DNA of 49,013 bases, from contig JAGVAB010000173.1 of assembly GCA_020060485.1 (NCBI GenBank), positions 1-49,013 of the forward strand. Reading direction: 5' to 3'. The translations under genes were made by a program, and so were the position numbers. This document shows, one piece after another, positions 41,422 through 49,013 of this stretch. Under the pieces are notes generated by a model, which searched no databases, was not told where the DNA came from, and saw only the letters and a list, made by a program, of their open reading frames with translations. This DNA comes from Anaerolineales bacterium. GTDB lineage: Bacteria > Chloroflexota > Anaerolineae > Anaerolineales > Anaerolineaceae. Position 1 is the stretch's first letter. Each line of letters begins with the position of its first letter.

Positions 41422-42351
41422 TTATGGTTCCGTTGCTGGGAAACGATACACATCTGTTATGTAATCAAATTTGGTTATGACCATCTTTTGTACATTGGGA
41501 AGGTCTGATTCTTCAATGACTAGTGGCAAAAAATAATACTCATTATCTTTAATACTGTATACATCTAAACCCAATTGATTCGCATTCTCTTCAATTTCAG
41601 ATAAATCTGTACCCAATTCAAACACAATATACGCATTAAGTTTGCAACCCTCTTCACCTCCCGCAATCATATAGTTACACCGAGTTTCTTCAATGCTCAC
41701 GATTGGATAAATCTCAGCAAGTTCATCAATAATAGATTGAAAATAAGCCAATCCTTCTTCCTCTTTTTCGAGCGACCATTCTTCTTCATTTTCAGGAAAC
41801 CACTCCGTATTGATATGTATTCTTGGTAGATTTGGGGTTGATCCATACAACAAGAAAGGTGTAAGGTTTTCCTTTTCGAAATCCTCAACAACTTTTTCTG
41901 GGGGAATCTGCACCGGGATCTTAATATTATAGATATAGTGAGTGGGATGATTTTTGAGATCATCAAAATATGATTTCAATCTTCTGTTGTAGTAAGAACA
42001 ATCTTCATCGACTGTCTGATAGGTTGGTCGCTTAAATGAGTCTTCCCAGAACTCGATATAAATATTGTCGAAACAAGGACTGATACTTACACCTCGATTA
42101 ACTAGCCGGGCTATTTTCCTGATTTCACGTGGTTCTGAAATCAGTAGAGCGGGGAAGGAAACATCGCTGCCCGATCCAGTCGGCGTGAAATGGATTAACA
42201 CGTAATTGGCTGATATTGACCGATAGAAGAAATCACCCTCTTGTAAGTTGTCCACGATGTTCCAAACAGGATACCCAATATAAATAATGATCGCCAGTAT
42301 GAGGAGAACTACGAAAGAAAGAAGTTTATCGTTTGAAATTTCGTTTTTCAT
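41422..42351 (-). CDS. membrane-anchored exported protein, unknown
   Basis: A 309-residue protein with one N-terminal transmembrane helix (about residues 11-30, SFVVLLILAIIIYIGYPVW), then an extracytoplasmic acidic domain. Four or five cysteines (in SPCFDNI, DEDCSYY, ETRCNY, EEGCKL) could form disulfides. Alternating hydrophobic strands (IYIEFW, IHINTEWF, AYIVFELGTD) suggest a beta-rich fold. No family recognised. The gene is AT-rich, lies in the island between selB and rplU, and is divergent from the paralogous lipoprotein gene. The 279 bases between them show no clear promoter. Confidence 0.65.
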   Translation of the reverse strand: MKNEISNDKLLSFVVLLILAIIIYIGYPVWNIVDNLQEGDFFYRSISANYVLIHFTPTGSGSDVSFPALLISEPREIRKIARLVNRGVSISPCFDNIYIEFWEDSFKRPTYQTVDEDCSYYNRRLKSYFDDLKNHPTHYIYNIKIPVQIPPEKVVEDFEKENLTPFLLYGSTPNLPRIHINTEWFPENEEEWSLEKEEEGLAYFQSIIDELAEIYPIVSIEETRCNYMIAGGEEGCKLNAYIVFELGTDLSEIEENANQLGLDVYSIKDNEYYFLPLVIEESDLPNVQKMVITKFDYITDVYRFPATEP

Positions 42352-42630
42352 AGGTTATTTTTTTATTTCCCGATTTCTTTAATGCTTAAGCATGGCGGGT
42401 GGAGAAATCCTCTGTTTTTTATTCCATGCATCCCAATACGATAACAGGCAGTAAGATGAATATCGTAGCGTCAACAAGAATTATAGGCTAAAACGTAGTT
42501 GCAGGGTGTGATCCGCATTTTGTATCTCTTCGGGAATGCTGTGCGGCGACCACACGCTACAAGTTTCGGTATAGAATAAGTAAGGGAAACTTATTTTAAC
42601 CATCTACCAAAACCACAACCGCGGGGAGAA

Positions 42631-43962
42631 ATGAACAAGAAAACGGAACTTGCCTTCATCATCCTGACCATCATCCTGGCCGCCTGCACGGCGCAGACCG
42701 CGCCCGCGCTCACTGAGCTCACATCCCTGCCGCCTACTCCGACCACGCTGCCATCCGCAACAGCGCGCCCCACGGCCGTGCCCACGGTTACACCCACACC
42801 CCTATCCCCTGATGCGCAGGCGCTGAAGGATATTGTGTTTTCAGATTGTATCCCGGTGGAGGAGGGTCTGCCGGAGGGGTTTGAGATTCCGTGGAATTTG
42901 TTGGTAATGCAAGATGGGGCAGTATATATCTATGACCCAGAAAATGGTATTAAGGTAGAGATCCCTCACTTCAGCGAAAAAACTTCTGAAGACGATTATA
43001 AATTCTTGAACGGATTTTATATTTCTCCCGATGGGAATTGGTTGACTTATCCGGATTTGTCCGATACAAAACTTTTTGTTGAATCAATGGGAACTTTATT
43101 AACCAACGGCGATACAAAATACATTATATGGGATAAGGGGGATTGGTTTCATATAGTGCGCTGGATGGATAATAATACAATATTGGCAATTTATCAGCCA
43201 CTCGAAGAAGGTGGTTTTTACCAAACAGTTCTCTTCAACCCATTCACCGGGGAAGAAAGTGTATTTTTGTTGGAGGAGCTACCGAATTACCTTGACATCT
43301 ATTTTGGTGGTGTACTCTACATTACTCATTATCTAAATGGTGGTGAATTGGTACCTTCCCCCACGGGGAATAGATTAATATATCCAGAGTGGAGTGACTC
43401 TGAAGTCTTTGTCACTAATACTCTGTGGGATGTGAAAAATAGCCGATCTCTGGCCCGATTACCATTTATGGGAGGGATAATTAACGACCCTTTATGGGCA
43501 GAAGATGGAAGTAACGTGTTGTTGATTGGACCTAATCCGGAATTTAAAGAGGCATATAATGAAGAATGGTTTTTAATTAATTCCAATGGAATTGTTAGGC
43601 AAGTTACTCAATTTCAGGATATTTTTCAAAATTCACTTTATGGCATTTCCGAACCCAGTCGTTCCAGGGATGGACGCTTGATGGCTTTCCAGCTGTATTT
43701 TGAAGAGCCAGAGAAGACTTCGAGGCATATCGTGTTGGATTTACAATCCAATATCGTTGAGGGATATTGCATTAATCCTTCACCTGATTGGAATTCTAAC
43801 TTTAGATCGGCAGTATGGTCTCCAGACAGCAAATATTGGTTCATTTTTTACACACATAGGTCGTCTAGAGATGAGGGTGTTTTCCTGGTAGATGTAGAGG
43901 GCAAGGCGGCGTATCAAATTGCCCAAGACCTGGATGTCATCGGCTGGATTGTGAAGCCGTGA
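42631..43962 (+). CDS. PD40-type lipoprotein, paralogue of 8071-9402
   Basis: A 443-residue lipoprotein of exactly the same length as the 8071-9402 product. The signal peptide ends at LAAC (Cys about residue 19), followed by a Thr/Pro/Ala linker to about residue 50. The body shows propeller-like ISPDGNWLTYPD, PSRSRDGRLMAFQL and AVWSPDSKYWFIFY, and a conserved end AYQIAQDLDVIGWIVKP. The first 270 bases (signal and linker) are GC-rich whereas the rest is AT-rich, so codon use changes inside the gene. A GGGGAGA ribosome site precedes the ATG. Function unknown. Confidence 0.75.
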   Translation: MNKKTELAFIILTIILAACTAQTAPALTELTSLPPTPTTLPSATARPTAVPTVTPTPLSPDAQALKDIVFSDCIPVEEGLPEGFEIPWNLLVMQDGAVYIYDPENGIKVEIPHFSEKTSEDDYKFLNGFYISPDGNWLTYPDLSDTKLFVESMGTLLTNGDTKYIIWDKGDWFHIVRWMDNNTILAIYQPLEEGGFYQTVLFNPFTGEESVFLLEELPNYLDIYFGGVLYITHYLNGGELVPSPTGNRLIYPEWSDSEVFVTNTLWDVKNSRSLARLPFMGGIINDPLWAEDGSNVLLIGPNPEFKEAYNEEWFLINSNGIVRQVTQFQDIFQNSLYGISEPSRSRDGRLMAFQLYFEEPEKTSRHIVLDLQSNIVEGYCINPSPDWNSNFRSAVWSPDSKYWFIFYTHRSSRDEGVFLVDVEGKAAYQIAQDLDVIGWIVKP

Positions 43963-44001
43963 ACTGTTGACATAAATGTGCCTGCTGAGTGATAATCCCG
44001 G

Positions 44002-44029
44002 TGCCTGATTGCCTGATTGCCTGATTGCC
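44002..44029. repeat. TGCCTGAT tandem repeat (3.5 copies)
   Basis: Three and a half perfect 8-base copies. The complement reads GGCAATCAGGCAATCAGG, the same word as the cluster behind selB at 41062-41080, so inverted copies bracket the 41.1-44.0 kb island. Confidence 0.85.
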
Positions 44030-44049
44030 GTTTTTTTCAAAATTCCCTG

Positions 44050-44078
44050 TTGACAGACTCGCCTTCAGCCTGTATAAT
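44050..44078 (+). promoter_or_regulatory. consensus sigma70 promoter of the rplU operon
   Basis: TTGACA (44050-44055), 17 bases, TATAAT (44073-44078): a perfect consensus promoter, as expected for ribosomal protein genes. Start expected near 44085. Confidence 0.92.
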
Positions 44079-44090
44079 TCTTTTCGCCTT

Positions 44091-44115
44091 GTCCTGGCAA
44101 AGCGCCGGGACTTTT
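44091..44115 (+). promoter_or_regulatory. hairpin at the 5' end of the rplU leader
   Basis: GTCCTGGC (44091-44098) pairs with GCCGGGAC (44104-44111), with one G-U pair, followed by TTTT. It lies only a few bases into the transcript, 80 bases before rplU. It could be an autoregulatory leader or attenuator. Confidence 0.45.
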
Positions 44116-44194
44116 GTGCGTATCCCCAACTTCCCCTCAAACGGGCGCCCCACTAGCGCGTGGATTGTGGTGAAGTGAAGATTGGAGAACTAAA

Positions 44195-44512
44195 ATGAAA
44201 TATGCTGTAGTGGAATGTGGCGGCAAGCAGTACAAAGCCGTCGAAGGCGGCACCATTCAGGTTGACCGTATGCTGGTTGAAGATGGCCAGAAGGTGACGA
44301 TCGACACTGTGCTCATGGTGGTGGAGGATGACAACGCATTTGTCGGCACTCCCACTGTCAAGGGCGCCAGAGTGCAGGCTACTGTCCTCGGTGAGGTCAA
44401 AGGCAAGAAGGTCGTGGTGTTCAAGTATCGTCCGAAGAAGCGCATTCGCGTGAAGACCGGCCATCGCCAGAAGTACACTCGTTTAGAGATCAATGCGATT
44501 GAGATGGAGTAG
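44195..44512 (+). CDS. rplU: 50S ribosomal protein L21
   Basis: A 105-residue large-subunit protein that binds 23S rRNA near L20. Typical start [20 protein letters not shown], central [12 protein letters not shown], and the basic C-terminal [20 protein letters not shown], which contains the family signature. GGAG lies nine bases upstream. First gene of rplU-rpmA-rpmE, driven by the promoter at 44050. Confidence 0.97.
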   Translation: MKYAVVECGGKQYKAVEGGTIQVDRMLVEDGQKVTIDTVLMVVEDDNAFVGTPTVKGARVQATVLGEVKGKKVVVFKYRPKKRIRVKTGHRQKYTRLEINAIEME

Positions 44513-44517
44513 AAATA

Positions 44518-44781
44518 ATGGCCCATAAAAAAGGTGGTGGTTCAAGTCGTAACGGACGTGACAGCAATGCTCAGCGCCTGGGCGTGAAGCGCTTTGGCGG
44601 CGAGCAAGTGATTTCTGGCAACATATTGGTTCGCCAGCGCGGCACCCGCATCAAGCCTGGTCAGAATGTTGGCCGTGGCAAGGATGACACCTTGTTTGCA
44701 ACAGTGGATGGGGTAGTCGTTTTCGAGACTTTGCCCACCGGGCAAAAACGGATCAATGTTCAGCCGGTGGCTGAAAATTAA
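44518..44781 (+). CDS. rpmA: 50S ribosomal protein L27
   Basis: An 87-residue large-subunit protein reaching the peptidyl-transferase centre. [20 protein letters not shown] then LGVKRFGGE is the classic N-terminus, without the cleavable extension found in many Firmicutes. The core [20 protein letters not shown] and [10 protein letters not shown] are intact. It starts 5 bases after rplU. Confidence 0.97.
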   Translation: MAHKKGGGSSRNGRDSNAQRLGVKRFGGEQVISGNILVRQRGTRIKPGQNVGRGKDDTLFATVDGVVVFETLPTGQKRINVQPVAEN

Positions 44782-44857
44782 GTTCACACACAATTTGCTT
44801 CTTGCAGCGTTACCCCGCAAATGAGGATGACGGTTGCAGGAGTAAGGATGGTAGACC

Positions 44858-45307
44858 ATGAAAAAGGGTATTCACCCGAATTATTACCCCAATGCAAAAG
44901 TCAGTTGTGCCTGCGGCGTAACCTGGGAAACTGGTTCCACCCAGGAAGTCGTGCGCACTGAAGTCTGTTCACAGTGTCATCCCTTCTTCACCGGCCAACA
45001 GTCCCGCATGCTGGACAAGGAAGGCCAGGTGGATCGCTTCTACCGCCGTTTGCAGGCCCGGCAGGAGTATGTTACCCAGCAAGAATCCCAGGAGCAGGAT
45101 CGTCCTCTGGCGGAGTTGAAGCTTGGCAAGCGCATTCTGGAATCCCTGGAAAAAGCCGGGATCACGACTGCCGGTCAGGTCATCCTCAAACTTGAGGCAG
45201 GTGACCAGGCTGTACTGGACATTGAAGGCTTTGGCCAGAAATCCCTGATTGATCTGAAGAAAGCCCTGCGGGCTGCCGGATACGAAGTGCCGGTTGTCGC
45301 CGAGTAA
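44858..45307 (+). CDS. rpmE: ribosomal protein L31 fused to an alpha-CTD-like helix-hairpin-helix domain
   Basis: A 149-residue protein, about twice the normal L31 length. Residues 1-65 are zinc-type L31: [10 protein letters not shown] start, Cys17, Cys19, Cys37, Cys40 (SCACGV...[10 protein letters not shown]). A linker rich in Gln/Glu (66-82) leads to residues 83-146, which align well with the C-terminal domain of RNA polymerase alpha. [20 protein letters not shown] corresponds to the alpha helix 1 region (PVDDLELTVRSANCLK in E. coli), and [14 protein letters not shown] to NLGKKSLTEIKDVL. The equivalents of Arg265 (Arg92) and Lys298 (Lys128) are retained. The role of the added domain is unknown; it could bind nucleic acid or a protein partner. 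There are no stops or frame breaks at the junction. Confidence 0.9.
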   Translation: MKKGIHPNYYPNAKVSCACGVTWETGSTQEVVRTEVCSQCHPFFTGQQSRMLDKEGQVDRFYRRLQARQEYVTQQESQEQDRPLAELKLGKRILESLEKAGITTAGQVILKLEAGDQAVLDIEGFGQKSLIDLKKALRAAGYEVPVVAE

Positions 45308-45348
45308 GAATCAGCTGACTGATTCGATCCAGACATTCATGATTTTTC

Positions 45349-45379
45349 CTCCCCGAGTAAAACCTCGGGGAGTTTTTTT
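45349..45379 (+). terminator. terminator of the rplU-rpmA-rpmE operon
   Basis: CTCCCCGAG (45349-45357) pairs with CTCGGGGAG (45364-45372), followed by seven T. A smaller hairpin, GAATCAG/CTGATTC, lies at 45308-45325. Confidence 0.95.
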
Positions 45380-45513
45380 ATGTGAAAACGTGCACCGCTC
45401 TGGTCGAGGTGACAGTTTGAATCTTTTCTTGCCGCCTTTTTTAAGGCAGCAAATGAGCCAAAGATGTCAAGATAGTGTAGAATCGAAACATCTTGAGATC
45501 ATGTGAGGGATTG

Positions 45514-46086
45514 ATGAAACATCATACTGGCTCGTTGGAAGTGGTTTGCGGTTCCATGTTTTGCGGCAAGACCGAAGAATTGATCCGGCGCTTGCGCCGG
45601 GCAGAGATCGCCCGCCAGAAGGTGCAGGTCTTCAAGCCGGCGATTGATACCCGCTACGTCGAAGAAAAGGTCATGTCGCATGCCGGTATGGCTTTTGACG
45701 CCATACCTGTGCGAGATGCCGTAGAAATACTGAGCAGCCTGGCGCCGGACACAACCGTGGTGGGTATTGATGAAGCCCAATTCATGTCGGCCGAGATCAT
45801 GAATGTGGTCGACGAACTGGTTGAACGCGGTGTGCGGGTGATCGTTGCCGGGTTGGACATGGACTTCCGCGGCGAGCCTTTCGGTATGATGCCATTCCTG
45901 ATGGCCAAAGCCGAACGGGTGGAGAAGCTGCGGGCGATTTGCATGGTTTGCGGGGAATCCGCCAGCCGCACCCAGCGCCTGGTAAATGGCTCGCCGGCTC
46001 GTTATGACGATCCGGTGGTGATTGTGGGGGCTTCGGAAATGTATGAAGCCCGCTGTCGCCAGCATCATAAAGTGCCGCGTAATTGA
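45514..46086 (+). CDS. tdk: thymidine kinase (type II)
   Basis: A 190-residue salvage enzyme that phosphorylates thymidine or deoxyuridine with ATP. P-loop [14 protein letters not shown], a long helix, [10 protein letters not shown] (Walker B and catalytic Glu), [12 protein letters not shown], a lasso region with zinc ligands ICMVCGE and EARCRQHH, and [20 protein letters not shown]. All belong to the human TK1/bacterial type II group. The start at 45514 follows GAGGGA; an in-frame ATG 21 bases earlier lacks a ribosome site. With hpt downstream it forms a nucleoside/nucleobase salvage pair. Confidence 0.95.
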   Translation: MKHHTGSLEVVCGSMFCGKTEELIRRLRRAEIARQKVQVFKPAIDTRYVEEKVMSHAGMAFDAIPVRDAVEILSSLAPDTTVVGIDEAQFMSAEIMNVVDELVERGVRVIVAGLDMDFRGEPFGMMPFLMAKAERVEKLRAICMVCGESASRTQRLVNGSPARYDDPVVIVGASEMYEARCRQHHKVPRN

Positions 46087-46120
46087 GAGACCTGCAAAGA
46101 CGGATGGAAAGGTTGTGCAA

Positions 46121-46690
46121 ATGAGAGACTATCGAGAATATCTTAAGGAAATTCTGGTTTCAGAGGCAGAATTACAGGAGCGCATTGCCGAACTTGGGGC
46201 ACAGATCAGCCAGGATTACAAGGGTAAAGAGCTTCTGTTGGTGTGCATTTTGCGGGGCGGGGTCATGTTCCTGACGGATCTGATGCGCAATATTGATGTG
46301 CGGCATGCGATTGAGTTCATGGCAGTTTCGTCCTATGGGGTGGGAAAACGCCAGACCAGCGGCCAGGCGCGTATCACCCTTGATCTGAACACCGATATCC
46401 TGGACAAGCATGTTTTGATCGTGGAGGACATCGTTGACAGCGGTCACACCCTGGCGGCTGTGGTCGGCATGTTGTCCAGCCGCAACCCGGCCAGTTTGCA
46501 CATCTGCACCCTGCTGGACAAGTATTCCCGCCGCGAGGTTGAGGTCCCCATCCGCTATACGGGATTTAAGATTGAGGACAAATTTGTATTCGGCTATGGC
46601 CTTGATCTGGATGAATATTATCGCAATTTACCCTTTATCGGCGTGGTTGATCTGGCGAAATTTGAGAGCCCTGAGGAAAAGTCGGGATAA
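46121..46690 (+). CDS. hpt: hypoxanthine phosphoribosyltransferase
   Basis: A 189-residue type I phosphoribosyltransferase that converts hypoxanthine (and often guanine) with PRPP to IMP or GMP. LLVCILRGGVMFLTDLMR is the PPi-binding loop, EFMAVSSYGVGKRQTSGQ the flexible loop, VLIVEDIVDSGHTL the PRPP motif, and FVFGYGLDLDEYYRNLPFIG the purine-binding C-terminal segment. Size and motifs are canonical. The start at 46121 follows AAAGG. It lies 34 bases after tdk and 5 bases before the nucleotidyltransferase gene. Confidence 0.95.
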   Translation: MRDYREYLKEILVSEAELQERIAELGAQISQDYKGKELLLVCILRGGVMFLTDLMRNIDVRHAIEFMAVSSYGVGKRQTSGQARITLDLNTDILDKHVLIVEDIVDSGHTLAAVVGMLSSRNPASLHICTLLDKYSRREVEVPIRYTGFKIEDKFVFGYGLDLDEYYRNLPFIGVVDLAKFESPEEKSG

Positions 46691-46695
46691 ACCTG

Positions 46696-48213
46696 ATGGA
46701 AATGAAAGCATCCGCTTCCATGCTGGAGCGGGTTATGCAGGTACTGTGCACGCTGGTGACAGAGGATACGCCAATTTATCTGGTTGGCGGGGCAGTGCGC
46801 GACCTGCTTCTGGATATGCCGGCCCATGATCTGGACTTTGTGATGCAGGGAGATGTGCGCCGGGTTGCCAGGCGCACGGCTAACGCCCTCAAGGGCGCAT
46901 TCTTTATGCTGGATGACGAGCGCAACACCTCCCGGGTGATCCTGACGATTGAAAAGGGGAAAGACTTCGTTCTGGATTTTGCCGGGCTGCGCGCCCCAAC
47001 TTTGCAGGATGACTTGCGGGAGCGTGATTTTACAATCAATGCCATGGCTTTGCCGGTTTGGGGGCAACGAAATTTGATCGATCCTCTGAACGGTGCGCAA
47101 GACCTGAGGGACAGGGTCCTGCGGATGTGTGCGCCACAGGCTTTTACCCAGGATCCAATCCGCATCCTGCGCGCCATCCGGCTGGCGCTGCACTTTCAGC
47201 TTCAGATCACTCCCGAGACGTGGCAGGCTATGCAGGCATCGTCTGCAGAATTGCCACGGACGGCAACCGAGCGCAAGCGGGATGAAATCTTCCGCATGGC
47301 TTGTGGGCAGCGTTTCGCTTCGGCAATTCGCCTGTTGGATCAGGCGGGTGTGCTGGAGCAGTTATTCCCCGAGATTGTGGTTCTGAAAGATGTAACCCAG
47401 GCACCGCCGCACGTGTATGGGGTCTGGGAGCATACCCTGGCCACCCTGCAAAACCTGGAGCGCTTGTTTGCCGTTTTGGTGGATGCGCGCCATGAGGATG
47501 ATGCGGCCAATCTTTTTCTGGGCATGGCAGTAACCAGGCTGGGGCGTTTCCGGCCGCGCCTGGCAGAGCACTTTTCAAAAGAACTGGTAAAGGGCAGGCC
47601 GCTGCACGGGTTGGTTACGCTGGCAGCGTTGCTGCATGACAGTGGCAAATATGGGGCGCGGCAAATTGACAAGGATGGCCGCCTGCGCTTCTTTGGGCAT
47701 GATGATCTGGGCGCTGACCTGACTGCCCAGTGCGGCAATGATCTGGCTTTGAGTCACGATGAAGTATCCCGTCTGCAATTGATCGTGGCTGAACATATGC
47801 GTATTCATTTTTTGGCAAAAGAGCCGCAGCCGCCTGGCAGGCGGGCCGTTTACCGCTTTTTCCGGGATGCCGGGGAGGCGGGGATCGATGTTTGTTTGCT
47901 TTCGCTGGCAGATGTGCTGGCAGTGTATGGGTCAGAGTTGACGGTGGAAACCTGGCAGGCCGAATTACAGGTGGTGGAGATCATGTTCGCCACCTGGTGG
48001 GAGCAGCACGAAGAAGTGGTGCGGCCGCCGCGCTTGTTGGGCGGCAAGGATTTAATCGCCTTGTTGGACATGCAGCCTGGCCGTCAAATGGGGATGCTGC
48101 TGGCCGATGTGGAAGAGGCGCAGGCTTGTGGTCAGGTGACCGATCATCAACAGGCGCTGGATTTTGCCCGTGAGTGGCTGGGCAGGAATGGATCAGGAGG
48201 TTTTCAGGAATGA
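46696..48213 (+). CDS. CCA-adding enzyme / poly(A) polymerase family protein with HD domain
   Basis: A 505-residue class II nucleotidyltransferase. The head domain has YLVGGAVRDLLLD (28-40), HDLDFVM with metal-binding Asp45/Asp47, and the conserved RDFTINAMALP; the neck has DPIRILRAIRLALHF and TATERKRDE. A C-terminal HD-type phosphohydrolase region follows (VWEHTLATL about residue 245, LLHDSGKYG about 315). The combination matches bacterial CCA-adding or A-adding enzymes with HD. Because the tRNA-Leu in this window lacks an encoded CCA, CCA addition is needed in this organism and this gene is a candidate. Whether it adds CCA, only CC/A, or poly(A) cannot be told from sequence reading. The last four bases overlap the next gene. 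Confidence 0.88.
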   Translation: MEMKASASMLERVMQVLCTLVTEDTPIYLVGGAVRDLLLDMPAHDLDFVMQGDVRRVARRTANALKGAFFMLDDERNTSRVILTIEKGKDFVLDFAGLRAPTLQDDLRERDFTINAMALPVWGQRNLIDPLNGAQDLRDRVLRMCAPQAFTQDPIRILRAIRLALHFQLQITPETWQAMQASSAELPRTATERKRDEIFRMACGQRFASAIRLLDQAGVLEQLFPEIVVLKDVTQAPPHVYGVWEHTLATLQNLERLFAVLVDARHEDDAANLFLGMAVTRLGRFRPRLAEHFSKELVKGRPLHGLVTLAALLHDSGKYGARQIDKDGRLRFFGHDDLGADLTAQCGNDLALSHDEVSRLQLIVAEHMRIHFLAKEPQPPGRRAVYRFFRDAGEAGIDVCLLSLADVLAVYGSELTVETWQAELQVVEIMFATWWEQHEEVVRPPRLLGGKDLIALLDMQPGRQMGMLLADVEEAQACGQVTDHQQALDFAREWLGRNGSGGFQE

Positions 48214-48974
48214 ACCGGAATGTTTCCCTGTATTTTGAGGAGGCGGGGCGCGGTGTCCCGCTGGTTTGCCTGCATGGCTATCCATTGGACCATACCATCT
48301 GGCTGCCTCTTGTGCGTGAAATGCGCCAGGAGGCACGTTTCATTCTGCCAGACCTGCGCGGTCATGGCCGTTCCCCGGCTCCAGAAGGCCCATATTCCAT
48401 GTATAACATGGCTGAAGATGTGGTGCGTCTGTTGGACAGGCTGGAAGTGGATCAGGCGGTTGTAGCGGGGCATTCCATGGGCGGCTATGTGGCCCTGGCG
48501 TTTGCCCGCCAGTTTTCTGACCGTCTGCTGGGTCTGGCACTGGTGGCTTCTCATGCATATGCCGACCCGCCGGAAAAACGGGCAGACCGTTTGAAGACAG
48601 CCGAAGAAGTGCTGCAAAACGGGACAGTCCAATTGACGGGGATGGCTGACAAGCTGACCAATCAGCCCGCTCTGGCTGAAGAAATGCGCCAACTTATTCT
48701 GAAGGCTTCCCCGCAGGGCGTGGCTGGTGTGCTGGCCGGAATGATTGATCGTCAGGATGAAAGTGCACTGCTGGCTTCGCTGCATGTACCGGTGGTCTTG
48801 ATCGCTGGTGGCCAGGACCAGATCATCCCGCTGGACTGGTCGCGCCGCATGGGAGCAGTCTTGCCGCCCGATCGCTATTTTGAGATTGCAAGTGCGGGGC
48901 ATATGCCAATGCTGGAGTCAACGCCGGAAACAGCTCAAGCCCTGAAAACCCTGCTTGCGTTGATCTCTGGATAA
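48210..48974 (+). CDS. alpha/beta hydrolase
   Basis: A 254-residue alpha/beta-hydrolase-fold enzyme. The oxyanion segment is LVCLHGYPLDHTIW, the nucleophile elbow VVAGHSMGGYVAL (Ser in GHSMGG), DLRGHGRSPAPEGPYS precedes it, the acid is probably Asp in AGGQDQIIPL, and the catalytic His lies in IASAGHMPMLE. The substrate is unknown; esterase or lactonase-type activity is typical. The start at 48210 overlaps the previous stop (ATGA) and is preceded by AGGAGG, so translation is coupled. An upstream start at 48174 would overlap by 40 bases and has no ribosome site. Confidence 0.88.
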   Translation: MNRNVSLYFEEAGRGVPLVCLHGYPLDHTIWLPLVREMRQEARFILPDLRGHGRSPAPEGPYSMYNMAEDVVRLLDRLEVDQAVVAGHSMGGYVALAFARQFSDRLLGLALVASHAYADPPEKRADRLKTAEEVLQNGTVQLTGMADKLTNQPALAEEMRQLILKASPQGVAGVLAGMIDRQDESALLASLHVPVVLIAGGQDQIIPLDWSRRMGAVLPPDRYFEIASAGHMPMLESTPETAQALKTLLALISG

Positions 48975-49013
48975 ATGTAATCAGATTGGGGAAAAAGCGC
49001 TGCGGGCAGATAT

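Overview
The window looks like a mid-GC chromosomal segment of an anaerobic member of the Chloroflexota, most likely class Anaerolineae. This placement is inferred from the style of the proteins (multi-GAF SpoIIE phosphatase, Thr/Pro-linker lipoproteins, BMP-type transporter, PD40-type lipoproteins). It was not tested against a database. Most of the segment is ordinary coding DNA. Two AT-rich islands, about 6.0-10.6 kb and 41.1-44.0 kb, carry decayed mobile DNA or orphan lipoproteins.

Layout: 0.2-0.9 kb holds tRNA-Leu(CAG) and an FtsB/DivIC-like protein. 0.9-5.9 kb (minus) is a two-gene unit: a giant HATPase-6xGAF-SpoIIE signalling protein followed by a HAD phosphatase. 6.0-7.0 kb is a graveyard of RHS, IS21 istB and IS110 fragments. 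7.0-10.6 kb has three AT-rich exported proteins. 11.0-12.3 kb is UDP-glucose dehydrogenase. 12.6-14.1 kb holds a DUF3828-like lipoprotein and folD.

The centrepiece is 14.1-29.7 kb, closed by a strong terminator at 29.69 kb, with a hydantoinase further on at 32.9 kb. It encodes a GntR/UTRA regulator, an ATCase-fold carbamoyltransferase, a polytopic GT-C-like protein, a YgeW-like knotted carbamoyltransferase and carbamate kinase. These are followed by a complete BMP-family nucleoside-type ABC importer (lipoprotein, ATPase, two permeases), two fold-type-II PLP enzymes and a GT2 glycosyltransferase. The set suggests import of a nucleobase- or ureido-type compound, ring opening by the hydantoinase, phosphorolysis of the carbamoyl group to carbamoyl phosphate, and ATP formation by carbamate kinase. 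Amine elimination would be done by the PLP enzymes. It resembles the E. coli ygeW-ygeX-hyuA-yqeA region but has a different gene complement. TTGTNNNACAA palindromes occur both in front of the gntR operon and in front of folD, suggesting one regulator for both.

29.8-32.8 kb contains a membrane protein, a protein with 40-residue DDW repeats, and a small conserved protein. 34.3-37.9 kb holds three complex-I/hydrogenase-4-like membrane-arm subunits without catalytic partners. 37.9-41.1 kb holds a coiled-coil protein and selB. The second AT-rich island (41.1-44.0 kb) contains a paralogue of the 8-9.4 kb lipoprotein and is bordered by inverted CAATCAGG repeats. 44.05-49 kb is housekeeping: rplU-rpmA-rpmE, in which L31 carries an extra C-terminal domain resembling RNA polymerase alpha-CTD, then tdk, hpt, a CCA-adding/poly(A) polymerase family protein and an alpha/beta hydrolase.
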